From contig OZ059898.1 of the NCBI GenBank assembly GCA_964057225.1, forward strand, positions 10,168,001 through 10,232,000: a stretch of 64,000 nt of DNA, written 5' to 3'. This DNA comes from Auanema rhodensis (Eukaryota > Nematoda > Chromadorea > Rhabditida > Rhabditidae). The notes below the pieces were generated by a model. It ran no database searches, was not told the origin of the DNA, and saw only the letters and a program-made list of their open reading frames with translations. A program made the position numbers and the translations under genes. This document shows, piece by piece, positions 25,093-36,089 of the stretch (its first letter is position 1; each line of letters starts with the position of its first letter).

Positions 25093-25787
25093 TGCCCTTT
25101 TTCGAGTTTATGTCGCGTCCTCGCGACAATCAAAAGTTTTGACTTGATTAACTGTAGCAGAAGGGTTAATGTGTGTATTAAAGTACATGTTACAATACAA
25201 TATTTTACGTAAAATTCTTATAATATGAACATAATACAATATAAAACATCAGTATCTGAAAAGAATTAAAAAAAAATTTTTTTAACCAAATTATGAAAGT
25301 TTTAACCCTCTTTAACGAATACTAGACTATGTTTTATTGGCGAACGTGCTTATAAAATAATAAAAAAAAAAGTTTTTAAGCATAACGCTCCAACAAGTGT
25401 AGATAAAAAGTTAACTATTTTTTTGCTAGAGCTCGGTTGTTTGTTTCAATTTGTGTGAGTTTAGAAAAAAAAGAAAAGTTTTGCGTAATACCAAATAACT
25501 TCCAAATTGAGTCATTGATTACTCAAGTGAAGACTGTTGCTCAGATATTGTTGCAAACTATGTCTTTCATTTTTCATCTCATCTAGTATGGGGAAGTTAG
25601 TTGAAATGAGGAAGGTTCGAACTATATGATAAAAGAATTATCTTCTCACATTTCCCGTGTTCATTATGCTCTAGTTTACTTTTTGACTTAAGAGTGACTT
25701 GTTTTAGAGGAGTCGTTACAAAATTTGTGTTCTAGTATTACTTTAAAGAAAGTTATTACAAAACAATTTACAATAAAATCTCATGAG
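25093..25787 (-). other. 3' untranslated region of element 1
   Basis: About 695 bp between the integrase stop codon and the 3' LTR. AT-rich, with no credible minus-strand ORF. In particular it has no env gene and no counterpart of the third ORF of element 2. Apart from the polypurine tract I see no structured feature. Confidence 0.7.
25095..25103 (-). other. Polypurine tract of element 1
   Basis: Minus-strand GAAAAAGGG two bases inside the 3' LTR, the expected position for the plus-strand primer of reverse transcription. Confidence 0.65.
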
Positions 25788-28700
25788 TTAATGGTTTTTT
25801 CTTGATGGTAGCCAATTTGTATCCGAAAGGTCTTCTGGTTCGTCATAAGAGTCTTCCTCGTTGTTGTTTCCGTTGATAACCTCTATGATTTCGATATCGC
25901 TGTCATCGTCTGAGCTGTCTGTACGTGTACTGGGCTTATGTGCGATTCCGTCATCTTTTTCTCGATTAAATAATTTGAGATTGTCCTTGTGAACGTCTTG
26001 GATCTTTCCCAAAAGGTTTTTGATTTGAACCATGTTTCCCTTCACATTAATAACTTCAAATGGTCCATCATAAGCTTTCCGAAGCTTTTGTCCTGGCTTG
26101 TGCATTTTCACAGCTAACATAACGCAGTCTCCTTCTTGTATATCTCTTTCGTGAGTGCGTAATCGAGCATCATGTTTCTTTTTTGCTAATTCTTGATGCT
26201 TTTCCAAATTTTCTTGAATGATTGTTTTCTGTTTGCTTCGGATTTTCTCAATATTTTCAATCTCCTTTGAAATTTCCTTTGGTTCAGTTGTTTCGGGGTA
26301 TAAATCTTTATCCAATCTCAAACGGCTTTCTTTCCCGAATAGTACAACGTATGGTGATATTCCTGTGGTTGCATGCGTTGTGGTGTTCAATGCAAAGGTA
26401 ATTTTTGGCAAAAACATGTCCCAATCAGTGACATCTTCGTTGAGATAATGTGTGAGTCCTTCTTCTAACGTTCTATGAAGTCTTTCTACTTGTCCATTGG
26501 AATTCTTCTGATGTGGGAGTGTTGATTCATGTTTGATACCGAGTTTTTCGCACATGTCTTCAAATTTCCTTGATAGGAAGTTGGAACCGCGGTCTGTTAT
26601 TAAGCGATTCGGTGGTCCATAGACATATACAAAGTTTCTGAGGAATCTATCAATGACAACTTCACTAACAATTGTTGGTATGGCGATAGTTGTAGCCCAT
26701 TTGGAGAAAGAGTCTTGTATTGTGAGGACATAGCTGTTGTTCCTTTTTGATGTTGGAAATGGTCCCATGATATCCATATGTATTCTCTCAAATGGTTTTG
26801 ATGGTATGTTAAATTGACCCATCGGTTGTACGGTCATAGCATGAGGATCTTTCTTTCGTTGTGCACATTTGATGCACTGTTTTACGTATTTTGCTATGTC
26901 GTTCTGCATGTTAGTCCAGGAAAATCTTCGTAATATGGCTTCTTTTGTTTTGTTGATTCCTTGATGCGCCCCGATTGTTGGGTTTTCATGAAATTCTTCA
27001 ATGATTTTGTTAATTATATCACTATCCGATGGCAATATTAACGCTGGATGAGGTCTTTTGACGCTTGGTTTTGTGTAGAGTAAGTTGTTTATAACACAAT
27101 AACGATCATTTTGAATCATATTTTTCTTCGTTCTGTATTCAATCTCAGCTATTGTTCTCTTGATCCAAGGAGTATTTTGTTGGATTGAGCTGAATTCTGG
27201 TAACTTCACAACATTTACTTGTTGTGTCTCAATTTTCTCTTTCGAATTCGTCTTTTGTTTCTTGTTCGACGTCTTTGGATCGTTAGCTTCATCTCCAATG
27301 TATCTAGAGAGTGCGTCACAGACTTTGTTTAATCTGCCTTCTCGATATTTGATCTCAATATCGTATTCCTGTATGACCAATTGGAACTTTGCTAGTCTTC
27401 CAAATAGGTCTCTTCTAGTTAGTAAGCTTGTCAATGGGCGATGATCGGTGATGCAAATTGAATGTGATCCAAGTATGTATGTTCGAAACTGTGCTAGAGC
27501 GTAAACTAAGCCTAAGGCTTCTATCTCTATGGGAGCATAGTTACGTTCTGCTTTTACTAATTTCCTACTTGCGAAAGCAATTGGATGTAAGTTCTTGAAT
27601 GGTTCGTTTGGATCTTCGGGCTGCAGTAATACTGCGCCTATGGCGATGTTGCTGCCATCACTTTCAATGATGAAAGTTCGGTCTGATCGTGGTGGTTTCA
27701 GTACCGGTGCTTCGATTAGTCGTTCCTTTAGCTTATCTAGTGAACGTTGACATTCGCTAGTCCAATTGAAGTCTGCGTCTAGCTTAGTAAGGTCATACAA
27801 CGGACTTGCTATATGTGCAAAATCTTTAATAAATTTTCTAAAGAATCCGACCATTCCTAAGAATGCTCTTACTCCTGTGGGTGTTTGAGGAGCAGGGTAA
27901 TCGCGGATGGCGGAAACTTTCTGTTGATCGGGCTTAACTCCGTCTCTTCCGACAATGAGTCCGAGAAATTTCACTTCTGGTCTTGCAAATGAACATTTCT
28001 TGAGTTTAATCTTAAATCCTAGTCTTTCTACAGCGAGTAATACTTCTTTGATGTCTTCGAGGTGTTGTTCTGCGCTGTCTGATATGACTAGTAAATCGTC
28101 CAAATAGACAAATAGTCGGCATTTACATTTACTTTGGAGATATCTCACGGCTGTTTGAAAGGTATGTGGCGCGCCACATAATCCCATAGGCATTCTCCTG
28201 TATTGATAAGTCCCACTATTGGTGGTAAAGGATGTGAGTGGTCTATCCTTCTTCAATAATGGTATTTGGAAAAAGCCAGAAACAAGATCAAAATTAGAAA
28301 AGTATTGTGATCCAGCCGCTAAGTCAATGATATCAGAGATGTTAGGAATCACATATGTTTGTTTTCTTGTAACGTTATTTAAGGCTCGGAAATCCGTAAC
28401 GAAACGGAATGTTTCGTCTTTTTTCTTAACGAGAACGACAGGGCTGTTGAACAAAGATGTCGATCGTTCTATTATCCCTTGCTCGAGCATTTCTTGGACT
28501 TGTCTTTCTACCTCTTCTTGTTTCCCGAGAGGTATACGTGAAATTCGTGGCTTTGGCATATCCATATCCGTTCGTAGTGGTATCTTGTGTTCTACTGGTC
28601 CTTTGAACAATCCTATCTTTTTATCTTCATTGAGGAATGCCTTCTTACGTTGACGAATGATGTTTCGTAGTTCGTCTTTTTGTCGTTGCGTAAGATCAGC

Positions 28701-31019
28701 CTCTTTTAGGTCAAGTTCTTTCATGAAATCACCAGGGAAGTGAGGTAATTTGCCTTCCCAGTCTGCTTCTGGTGGAATATAGTCGTACTGTTGTTCTGTT
28801 GAGAAGATTTCATAGTCCGGTATAGATCCTATTTCGGCTTCTGCAATCACAGTGCCGGCCGGTATTTCTATGAATTCTTTAGAATTGTTCCGGAATTGGA
28901 TATTGATGGAGTTAACATCGCGAAATGCTGTGTCGTATCGAGGTGAGAGAGGAGTATTGTCGTTTGGTTTAATCATAGCGATTAAGTCTTCTTCGATTGG
29001 GTTCTCTAATTGGACTTGGAAATTAAAAACCTGTCGAGGAAGTAGACTCCGCGGCTCCAAGGTTATCAAATTAACAGTTTTTGATATCCTGTTAATATCC
29101 CCGTTAATTCCGCTAGCCAAAGGTACTGCATGATTTCCAATTTCCAGTGTTCTTTTGTATGGTCTTAGTTTCATGCCAATGTTTTGACAGTCAAGTGTTT
29201 TCATGAAATCTAATCCAATCAACGCTGGCGATGGACAGTCTTTGTCGTCTGATATGAAGAATGTATGGTCGATTTCGTAACCGGCTATTTCGACGGTTAA
29301 GTCGATAGTACCAATGAATACAAATTCTGATCCGTTCGCTGTTGTTGCTCTTAATGTATTCTTCTTAACAAAGTCATTCAAAGCTAAGTAGTGTAGTGTC
29401 GATATTCTTATGTAACTGACGGACGAACCTGAGTCCCATAAAGTTAGGATCAGTCTATCATTAACAGTCATCCATAGAAGTGGTAGTGCTTGATCTTTCT
29501 TTTTGGAAATCGAGCAAACTAATGGTAGTGCGATTGGTATGAATGTGAGCATTGATGGATAGTATTGTTTCATTATGTGTCTTGGAATCGGTTGGTCCGG
29601 ATGACTAACTAATTCCAAAGTTTCTTCGTATGTTGGTAGGTCACTGTCGTGATCTTTGAGTGCAATATGCATAACTGGTATGCCTACTGGTTTGAAGAAA
29701 TAGATCTTTACAATGAAACCTATCACAAAGAGTATGATGGTAAATAATGTAATTGCACCGATCGTTATTAGTGTTCGCTCAATCGTTCCTGCAATTGTAT
29801 CGATGAATGACTTCCATGTGTTCTTGGTGAATTCTTGAGCTTTCGATATGTAGTCGCTACTTTTCTTTAGTACACTGAATGTAGCTGATATCTTTGGATC
29901 ATTGTGAATTGTGTGAAGAACGTGATTCTGACGAATCGATGCTAAACTCGCACCGTAAGCTATGGCTGTGGTCATTGAGTATACACGAGACAATAAATTA
30001 GTGTATAAGTGAGCTCCGGTGAATTTTAATGGTGTTATTTTTTCGTGATGAAGTCCGTCCCACATTGATACAAGATTGACGTCTGCAGTCCCATTAATTC
30101 CTTTCCATTCACCTTCGCTAGACCAGATATCTGTTGGTACGTGATCACAGCTTATTTCCTTACCATGAGGTAAAAGATCCTTGGATCCGGGTGCTGCAAA
30201 CAGTAACTGTCCGTCTTGTGTCCAGACTGGGGTTTCGAGATAGCATGTGCCATTTACGGTGTGATTGTGATAAATGGTTTTCTCTAGCACTGTAGGGCAT
30301 ACATGTATATGCAAAATTTCATTGCCTACAAACCGTGCGGCTATATCTTTTCTTCCCAGTATTGTTCGCATTGCGATTGTTGGTTCAATTTGTAGAATTG
30401 ATTTCCATAATTCCAGATACCGATTTTGTATCTCGCAAATCGATTCGTATGATTCTTCAAAATGTTTCTGCAATTCCTCTTGGATCATTGTAGTAGCATA
30501 CTGTAAATGATCTTGGGCTATTTTGTTCGATATATTTTGACGAAACTCTTGTACCGAGTCAATTTTCGTTGCTATGTATCTCGCATTTGCTTCCACTAAA
30601 TTTGAGGTTTCTACTGATGGTGTTGAGGAAGCTCGGTTTTTTCGAATCAATGTTGGAGAGGCTTCGGTTGTCTCTTGTATTTTTGGAATCTGTGCGTCTT
30701 TGTATATGGCATAGCTTCTTGTTGTTGTTGGCGAACGAGCGGTTGATGTTGTTGTGCGTGCTGTTGTCGCAGCGGTCGTGTGAGGCGACGTTGTTGATGG
30801 CTGTTGCCTCCATGATGGTGCTCTTGTGGTGGTTGTTGCATTTGTGTGAGGATTGTTCGTTATATGCGGCTGTATTGTGGTAACTGATTGGATTGTTCCC
30901 TTCTGTTCGATCAAAGGTTGGACTGGTGTCACAACCGCGCCGCTAGCCGCGCCGCCTGCCGCGACGCTGGATGTCCGCGTTGCGATTTGCCGAAAATTTG
31001 TTTCATTTTTCTCTGCCAT
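25788..31019 (-). CDS. Element 1 ORF2: glycoprotein C-half, protease, RT, RNase H, integrase
   Basis: 1743 codons from an ATG at 31019. Order: low-complexity Thr/Ser-rich stalk (about residues 45-95); ectodomain with Cys and NxS/T sites (about 140-400); transmembrane helix (about 417-440) followed by a cytosolic LPTYEE motif; aspartic protease with DSG at 529; reverse transcriptase with YLDD at 972-975; RNase H with ESDGS (D1121); integrase with an HHCC finger near 1345-1390 and D1416, D1476, E1512 (exact DX35E spacing). No chromodomain is visible. The frame is open upstream of the ATG to 31073 and overlaps the preceding ORF by 31 nt in the -1 frame, so ORF2 may be reached by frameshifting or may have been separated by an indel. 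All catalytic motifs are present. The env-like part upstream of protease is the odd feature; its family is unassigned. Confidence 0.9.
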   Translation of the reverse strand: MAEKNETNFRQIATRTSSVAAGGAASGAVVTPVQPLIEQKGTIQSVTTIQPHITNNPHTNATTTTRAPSWRQQPSTTSPHTTAATTARTTTSTARSPTTTRSYAIYKDAQIPKIQETTEASPTLIRKNRASSTPSVETSNLVEANARYIATKIDSVQEFRQNISNKIAQDHLQYATTMIQEELQKHFEESYESICEIQNRYLELWKSILQIEPTIAMRTILGRKDIAARFVGNEILHIHVCPTVLEKTIYHNHTVNGTCYLETPVWTQDGQLLFAAPGSKDLLPHGKEISCDHVPTDIWSSEGEWKGINGTADVNLVSMWDGLHHEKITPLKFTGAHLYTNLLSRVYSMTTAIAYGASLASIRQNHVLHTIHNDPKISATFSVLKKSSDYISKAQEFTKNTWKSFIDTIAGTIERTLITIGAITLFTIILFVIGFIVKIYFFKPVGIPVMHIALKDHDSDLPTYEETLELVSHPDQPIPRHIMKQYYPSMLTFIPIALPLVCSISKKKDQALPLLWMTVNDRLILTLWDSGSSVSYIRISTLHYLALNDFVKKNTLRATTANGSEFVFIGTIDLTVEIAGYEIDHTFFISDDKDCPSPALIGLDFMKTLDCQNIGMKLRPYKRTLEIGNHAVPLASGINGDINRISKTVNLITLEPRSLLPRQVFNFQVQLENPIEEDLIAMIKPNDNTPLSPRYDTAFRDVNSINIQFRNNSKEFIEIPAGTVIAEAEIGSIPDYEIFSTEQQYDYIPPEADWEGKLPHFPGDFMKELDLKEADLTQRQKDELRNIIRQRKKAFLNEDKKIGLFKGPVEHKIPLRTDMDMPKPRISRIPLGKQEEVERQVQEMLEQGIIERSTSLFNSPVVLVKKKDETFRFVTDFRALNNVTRKQTYVIPNISDIIDLAAGSQYFSNFDLVSGFFQIPLLKKDRPLTSFTTNSGTYQYRRMPMGLCGAPHTFQTAVRYLQSKCKCRLFVYLDDLLVISDSAEQHLEDIKEVLLAVERLGFKIKLKKCSFARPEVKFLGLIVGRDGVKPDQQKVSAIRDYPAPQTPTGVRAFLGMVGFFRKFIKDFAHIASPLYDLTKLDADFNWTSECQRSLDKLKERLIEAPVLKPPRSDRTFIIESDGSNIAIGAVLLQPEDPNEPFKNLHPIAFASRKLVKAERNYAPIEIEALGLVYALAQFRTYILGSHSICITDHRPLTSLLTRRDLFGRLAKFQLVIQEYDIEIKYREGRLNKVCDALSRYIGDEANDPKTSNKKQKTNSKEKIETQQVNVVKLPEFSSIQQNTPWIKRTIAEIEYRTKKNMIQNDRYCVINNLLYTKPSVKRPHPALILPSDSDIINKIIEEFHENPTIGAHQGINKTKEAILRRFSWTNMQNDIAKYVKQCIKCAQRKKDPHAMTVQPMGQFNIPSKPFERIHMDIMGPFPTSKRNNSYVLTIQDSFSKWATTIAIPTIVSEVVIDRFLRNFVYVYGPPNRLITDRGSNFLSRKFEDMCEKLGIKHESTLPHQKNSNGQVERLHRTLEEGLTHYLNEDVTDWDMFLPKITFALNTTTHATTGISPYVVLFGKESRLRLDKDLYPETTEPKEISKEIENIEKIRSKQKTIIQENLEKHQELAKKKHDARLRTHERDIQEGDCVMLAVKMHKPGQKLRKAYDGPFEVINVKGNMVQIKNLLGKIQDVHKDNLKLFNREKDDGIAHKPSTRTDSSDDDSDIEIIEVINGNNNEEDSYDEPEDLSDTNWLPSRKNH

Positions 31020-31042
31020 TAAGATTTGAAGTTGTTCTTGTG

Positions 31043-34000
31043 TTATCCTACTCGATGTATAAGGTGTTTTACATTATTGAGCAGGGGTAAAAATATTTCC
31101 AATAATAATTTCTTTGAAAGATTGCTGGGCTTGATCAGCTTAGGGTGTGGACCGATCGGTATTCCATAATTATTCTTCCTGTCATAAAATAGTTTATCTG
31201 TATTTGGCATGAATTGTCGTGATGCTGGCAATTTTATAAATTTTCTGTCATCAATAAATGCTGCAGTTTTATTCCATCGTACTGTTGTGAGGGTTTTTAG
31301 TTCTCTTAGTAAATTGATCGTTGCCTTAATGAATTCGCTTTTCTTCTCTTCCTCGTCAGTTAGTATACGTTTCCTTATTGGTGGCATTTGTATGAACGTT
31401 TGTAGGACTTCTTGTCGTGATGGAACTGTCAGTCCTTCTTCAATTATAACTGGTGTATTGGTTAAATTGAGAGCTATGCTTTCAATTCGTTCGCGATATG
31501 AACCTTCTTTCTTCCTTATGATTTCATCGAATTCGATTACTGTCAAACGATCTGATATTTGTTCGAGAAGCTGTTCAGATGTTAAGTATGATATTGCTGC
31601 CTTTGTAGTAATGGCTAATTCTCTTTGTGCTATATAATATAGCAGAGCTTCTTCTTTATCACTGAAATCGTATTGCTTGAGAAAATGTCGAACAGAATGT
31701 TCATTTATTTGAATTCTGAAGAAAAATTCGAATTTTTCTTTATGTGATGTTATCCATGCCTTTAGAGAGTATGTTGGATCTACTAAACGTCTTCCTTTGA
31801 TTATAGGAATAATTGAAGTAATACCGGGATTACTCATTAATGGTCTTAGGAAAGTATATGGACAGACGTGAAGCAATAATGTTTCATAATCTTCAACTTC
31901 GTTGATCCGATCTTGATCCAGTGGGAAAGAACATCCTTCGGTGACTGCACGTTTTGGTCTTTTAAACGGCAGCTTTTTGAACTCTCTTTCAATAAGGGTG
32001 GTTATATTGTTGTCGTTTGGAAATTTAGGAAGAATGATATAATTTCCTGATGTCGTATGGAACGCTGGCTGCCTGAAGCAAGAAGAAATAGGTTTCGGAG
32101 TTGGTTTGCTCGAAAGAATAAGTGCCGATTGTGTACTAGGGATTAAAATAGTATCTTGACTAATGATAGCGTCATATGTATGCATATCGATGTAATTACA
32201 ACGTGAAGCAGTGGTTTGTGGGTCCCATATTATTATTGATGTACTTGATTCACAATTACCATGATGTGCATTGCATCCTTCCGTGTTTAATATTAAGTTT
32301 GACAATATTGTATCGTCAGGCATACGGGTCATGACTCCGCGCTCTAATATTAGACGTGACCGCTCCTCGCACGCGTCGCGGTTGAACGCGCGCGCTGGGT
32401 CATAGGAGGGCTCCGGAGTTGCTTGGGTGATACTATCAATGCGTTGCAGTTCTATGTTATTCCACTTGCGATCGCGGATCGCCTGTCTGCATTCGCGCTC
32501 TCCTATAGGCTGTATTCTATTTATTGTTCTGTTCGTATCGCGGAGGAATAGCAGGTCTCGTACGCATAACTTGTGTACTTCCTCTGAACAACGCCACGCA
32601 TCCCATTCGTGTGCTGTGTGATTTCTTGTGTACAGATGAACTTCTGTACGTAGCACATGGTTTTTCTCTGTTAATCTGCATTTTCTGATTGTTGGTGGCA
32701 TAAGTAATGCGCCTCCTGTTGCTCTTGTACAGATTTGATATGTAGATGCACAGGGCAAGAATATTGCTGTTGTTATTGCCATGATAACTGTGAGCGTCAA
32801 AGGCGAAAGGGTGACAGAGTTTATTCTTGTTGAGCTTCTATCTCTTCCTCTTGAGTTGTCTCTTGGATTTTTGAATTGAACTCTTCTTTGTCCGTTGTTG
32901 TTATTGAATCTACCTCGTTGGTTGTTATGACGAAAATTATAATTTCTTTGATGCCAATCAGAACTCGATTGCCTATTATCTTGTTCGTTATAATTTGTAC
33001 GGCGATTATTATTAGCGAAAGAACCGTAACGGTTTCGATTATTATTGAAATTAGAAAAGTTTTTATTTTTTTGATAATTTTGATAATTTTGATAATTTTG
33101 ATAATTTTGATTATTTCTTATCATTTGGTTATCGCGTTGATAATTGCGATTAAATGTTTGGCTATCTCGTCTCTCATCATTACGCGCAAAGGGTGCTAGT
33201 GCTTTGTTCACAGCGTTGACCAACATCGATTGCGTGTCTGTTGTTTGGTTCACTATCGATTCCTCCCAGCGAGCTGCTTCAATCGCTTCTGTGAAGGATT
33301 TTGGCTTTGCTCGGATCACAGCTGGTTTTAGAGAATTTTTAAGTCCTCTGAGGAATGTTGATCTCAGTATTTGATCTTTATGTGGGTCATCAGATGCAAA
33401 TGCACTCAATGCCATTGTTCTTAATGCTTGGGCGTATGCATCAATTGTCAATTCCCCTTGCGTGGTGTTTTGAAGGTTAATAAGTGCAGGGTCTTGATTA
33501 TATTCAGGGCAGAGCTTCGATGTTAGTGCTCTAATCAGATCATTCCACGAACCAGTTGTTTTAAGTTGTTCAGGAACTTGTCTGTAAGCTTCTTCTGCTG
33601 CTTCATTTTTGAGAAGCAAAGGAAGAAGTGCTAACCTTTCAGGGATAACAAGGCCAATGGCATTAGCAAACAAGTTGAATTTACCCGTAAAATCACGGAA
33701 GTTACGACTGCCGTCGTAAGTTGGACAGTAAGGCGAAAGTAAGGCTTGCGCGATTGTTGTTTTCCCTGCCCCAGGTAGTGAGGAAACAGCTTCCGTCATG
33801 ATGTTATTCGTACGGGTAGATGGTATTTTGATCGTTCTACCTGTTATTGGTGGGGTCTCCAAAATAGGGGTTGTTTGCGTGGATGGAATAGGTCTATTGG
33901 GTGCCTTAGGAAGTGAGTCTGTTGTTGTTAAGATGGGAGTAGAAGTTTGATGAATACTGGTATTTGGTGCAGGTGGTTGAATTGGTGAGATATTAATGTT

Positions 34001-34255
34001 AGGGACTGATGAATATCTGCTTTTGCGCTTGGTGTTGAAAGTTTTATCTTTAGGCGAAAGGTTAAAAAGATCAGTAACAATGTTTCTAAGAGAACTAAGC
34101 CCACCCGCGCTAGAAGTTTTTGAAAGTAAAGGGGAATCGGTTGGTTCGGTTAGTGAGAGAGAGAGAAGCGTCGCTGATGTTTTGATTTTTCTTATTTTTA
34201 TTAGAATTAGAGGAGCGTACCTTTTTAGGAGTGATCGGTGTTTGTTCCTACACAA
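31043..34255 (-). pseudogene. Element 1 ORF1: gag plus glycoprotein N-half, start disrupted
   Basis: An open frame of 1070 codons with no ATG at its upstream end; the first Met in frame is residue 153 (33799). Residues about 153-355 resemble a helical retrotransposon capsid. About 356-470 is an Asn/Arg/Gln/Tyr-rich basic tail with a NYQ tandem run and no CCHC knuckle. A hydrophobic segment at about 481-503 is signal-like. It is followed by a Cys-rich, N-glycosylation-rich ectodomain containing the furin-type site RPKR (766-769). The frame stops at 31043, upstream of the stalk that continues in ORF2. The true gag start is probably the ATG at 35554, now separated by a hAT insertion, an in-frame TAG at 34248-34250 and a frame change near a (GA)6 run at 34155-34166. 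I call it a pseudogene for these breaks; the body of the frame is intact. Confidence 0.75.
34155..34166. repeat. (GA)6 run at the gag frame change of element 1
   Basis: The frame from the putative gag ATG reaches this dinucleotide run and meets a TAG at 34110-34112 shortly beyond it. The long ORF lies in another frame from here on. Slippage in the run is a plausible cause. Confidence 0.5.
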
Positions 34256-34278
34256 TGATTGATAGTTCTTCTTCTATA

Positions 34279-34286
34279 GTAGGTAC
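34279..34286. repeat. hAT target duplication GTAGGTAC, left
   Basis: Exact 8-bp match to 35457-35464 on the other side of the transposon. Confidence 0.92.
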
Positions 34287-35456
34287 CAGGGTTGTGCATT
34301 TTACTTATTTTGCGGATCGGATCAGATCCGCATTTTAACCTCGCGGATCGGACCGTTTTTCGGATCTTTTTAGTGCATTTATTTGATTTTGTTTATTAAA
34401 ACAGATAAGACATTCATTTAAAACCAAATGTGGGTACATTACATCTTAAAAATGTTAATTTTGAAAGTAAATCATCTGTTAATCTACTTCGTAAATCACT
34501 AACAATCAACCCAGAAGAGCTGAAAACTCTTTCCACTTCAGCTGTAGTAGCTGGGGTACCCAAAAATTTTTGAGCAAGTTTCTTCAAATTGGGAAATTCT
34601 TCAACATCTTTCCAATACGTATATGGGTCAGAACTGATAATACCTCTATTCATGTAATTCTCAACTTCCTAATATTCAATATTACCGAGATATGAGAATA
34701 CAAGCTAACCGAATTAGTACCATTTTCGTCTATATTTTTCTGCCAATTTTCAAAAGATGAGATATTCGGGAAGCTTTCCTGTAGAGCTATATCTTCGTTT
34801 TCCAAAACTCCAGCTATATAGGTTTTGATGTATTCCTAGAGCAAAAAATACCTCGATTGTAATAGTGTTGCAACATTTACTTTTTGAGATTCTTGAAATA
34901 AAACAGCTTTGAATCGAGGATCTAGAAAGGTTGAAATCAAAGCATGTGGACTGGCCATGAGGTATGTGTCGAGTCTTTTTTTGATTGATTCCAACAGTTT
35001 TTTTTTAGTAGATCGAATAGTCGTTGTTACGAAAGTAGCATTTTCTATTTTCGTTTTCATGAATGCAGACATAGGGTAAACCTAAAAGACCAATCAAATA
35101 TGAACTAACTAAAGAGAACCATTCCGATGCTCGTCGAGCGTGACTGTAACTTAGTTGTAATTTCAGATATTGGTTCAAGTAGAGTTTTTAAATCAAAAAT
35201 GATATCCCATTCTTTCTTATTTATTGATGGGTAGCTGCACTGAATACTTTTAAAAGTAAAAAAAAACAGCTCACTCTTCGTGTCTTTCTAAAAAACAAAA
35301 AACAAAAATTTAAATAAAATCCCAAAAAAAAAAATTAAGTAGTAATAATTACGATCCGGTCCGATCCGCAAAATCCGCAGGACCAATTACGGATCTAGCG
35401 AAATACCGCAATATTGCGGATTTTGCGGATCTATCGATCCGATCCGCACAACCCTG
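34287..35456 (-). mobile_element. Nested hAT DNA transposon, internally decayed
   Basis: 1170 bp bounded by the 11-bp inverted repeat CAGGGTTGTGC / GCACAACCCTG and by an identical 8-bp duplication GTAGGTAC (34279-34286 and 35457-35464), the hallmark of hAT elements. Subterminal sequence is rich in GCGGATC-type motifs at both ends. It contains fragments of a hAT transposase on the minus strand. At 1.2 kb it is far shorter than an autonomous hAT (about 2.5-4 kb), so it is non-autonomous. It inserted into element 1 after that element's lineage formed. Confidence 0.92.
34414..35072 (-). pseudogene. hAT transposase remnant (C-terminal part)
   Basis: Two frames remain. The 78-codon piece at 34836-35072 contains FLDPRFK, typical of the hAT catalytic core, and ends at an in-frame TAG (34836-34838), beyond which core-like sequence continues. 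The 79-codon piece at 34414-34653 is the hAT C-terminal dimerisation region, with PATTAEVERVFSSSG and the following RSRLTDD. The two pieces are in different frames. A further core-like stretch lies upstream around 35120-35250. N-terminal BED finger and most of the transposase are missing, so this cannot encode an active enzyme. Confidence 0.85.
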
Positions 35457-35464
35457 GTAGGTAC
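35457..35464. repeat. hAT target duplication GTAGGTAC, right
   Basis: Exact 8-bp match to 34279-34286. Confidence 0.92.
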
Positions 35465-35554
35465 GTAGTCCGGGTCGCATAGTTGTTCAGTAGGTGAGAC
35501 AGAATCAGTAGTAGGAATAAGGAAATTATCCGGCTTCTTGTCTTGTTTTTTCAT
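35465..35554 (-). pseudogene. Element 1 gag N-terminal fragment, cut by the hAT insertion
   Basis: An ATG at 35554 opens a frame that runs to the hAT insertion point. If the hAT and one 8-bp duplicate are disregarded, the same frame meets a TAG at 34248-34250 after 42 codons. The insertion therefore separates the likely gag start from the rest of gag. Confidence 0.55.
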
Positions 35555-36089
35555 GCGTACTGATTATAAATTTAGGATGTTAGAAGCAAAATTTGTCTGA
35601 ACGAAATCGTAACGCAAAATAAAATAGTCCTGATCGCAAAACAAACTTCATCCACGAAATATAAAGATATAACCGAAGTTATTCTTTCCTTGAAGCCAAA
35701 ATTAATCCTTAAAAAGGAGAAAGCGTGGGAAATACGAAATAACAATTACTTTAGGTGAATTTGTTCACTAATTCAGCCTAAAGCCCTCATCAAGCTTCAA
35801 GGTTGGGTAACAGAGCCTTTCAGATGTTATAAGCAAGGATACGAAATTTAAAGGTTCAGACGAAAGAATTTTTGTGAACAAACGGGAAAATAATAATCTC
35901 GAAACGTATAATCCTTCTTTAAAAAAAAAGGATTCCTTGCCTCTGTTCCCATTTAACGTTGTTGGCCCCTCCGTATTGTTTTAAGACATAGAGTAGATGG
36001 TATGAGAAAAAGAGAGATGAAAGAAATTTGAAAATGAATTAACAACACAAACATTAAAGAGAAGGAAAAAAAAATTGTGATAAGTTCGA
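35555..36089 (-). other. 5' leader of element 1
   Basis: About 535 bp between the primer site and the putative gag ATG. AT-rich with no credible coding frame; expected to carry packaging signals, none of which I can recognise. Confidence 0.6.

Noticed and set aside
24950..25147. 65-codon plus-strand ORF in the left LTR of element 1
   Set aside because: Lies antisense within the LTR and its border; incidental.
25093..25787. Downstream env or accessory gene in element 1
   Set aside because: No minus-strand frame of meaningful length between integrase and the 3' LTR.
31043..31073. Classic X XXY YYZ slippery heptamer in the ORF1/ORF2 overlap
   Set aside because: The overlap has an AAAA run but no standard heptamer in the ORF1 frame, so programmed frameshifting is left open and not claimed.
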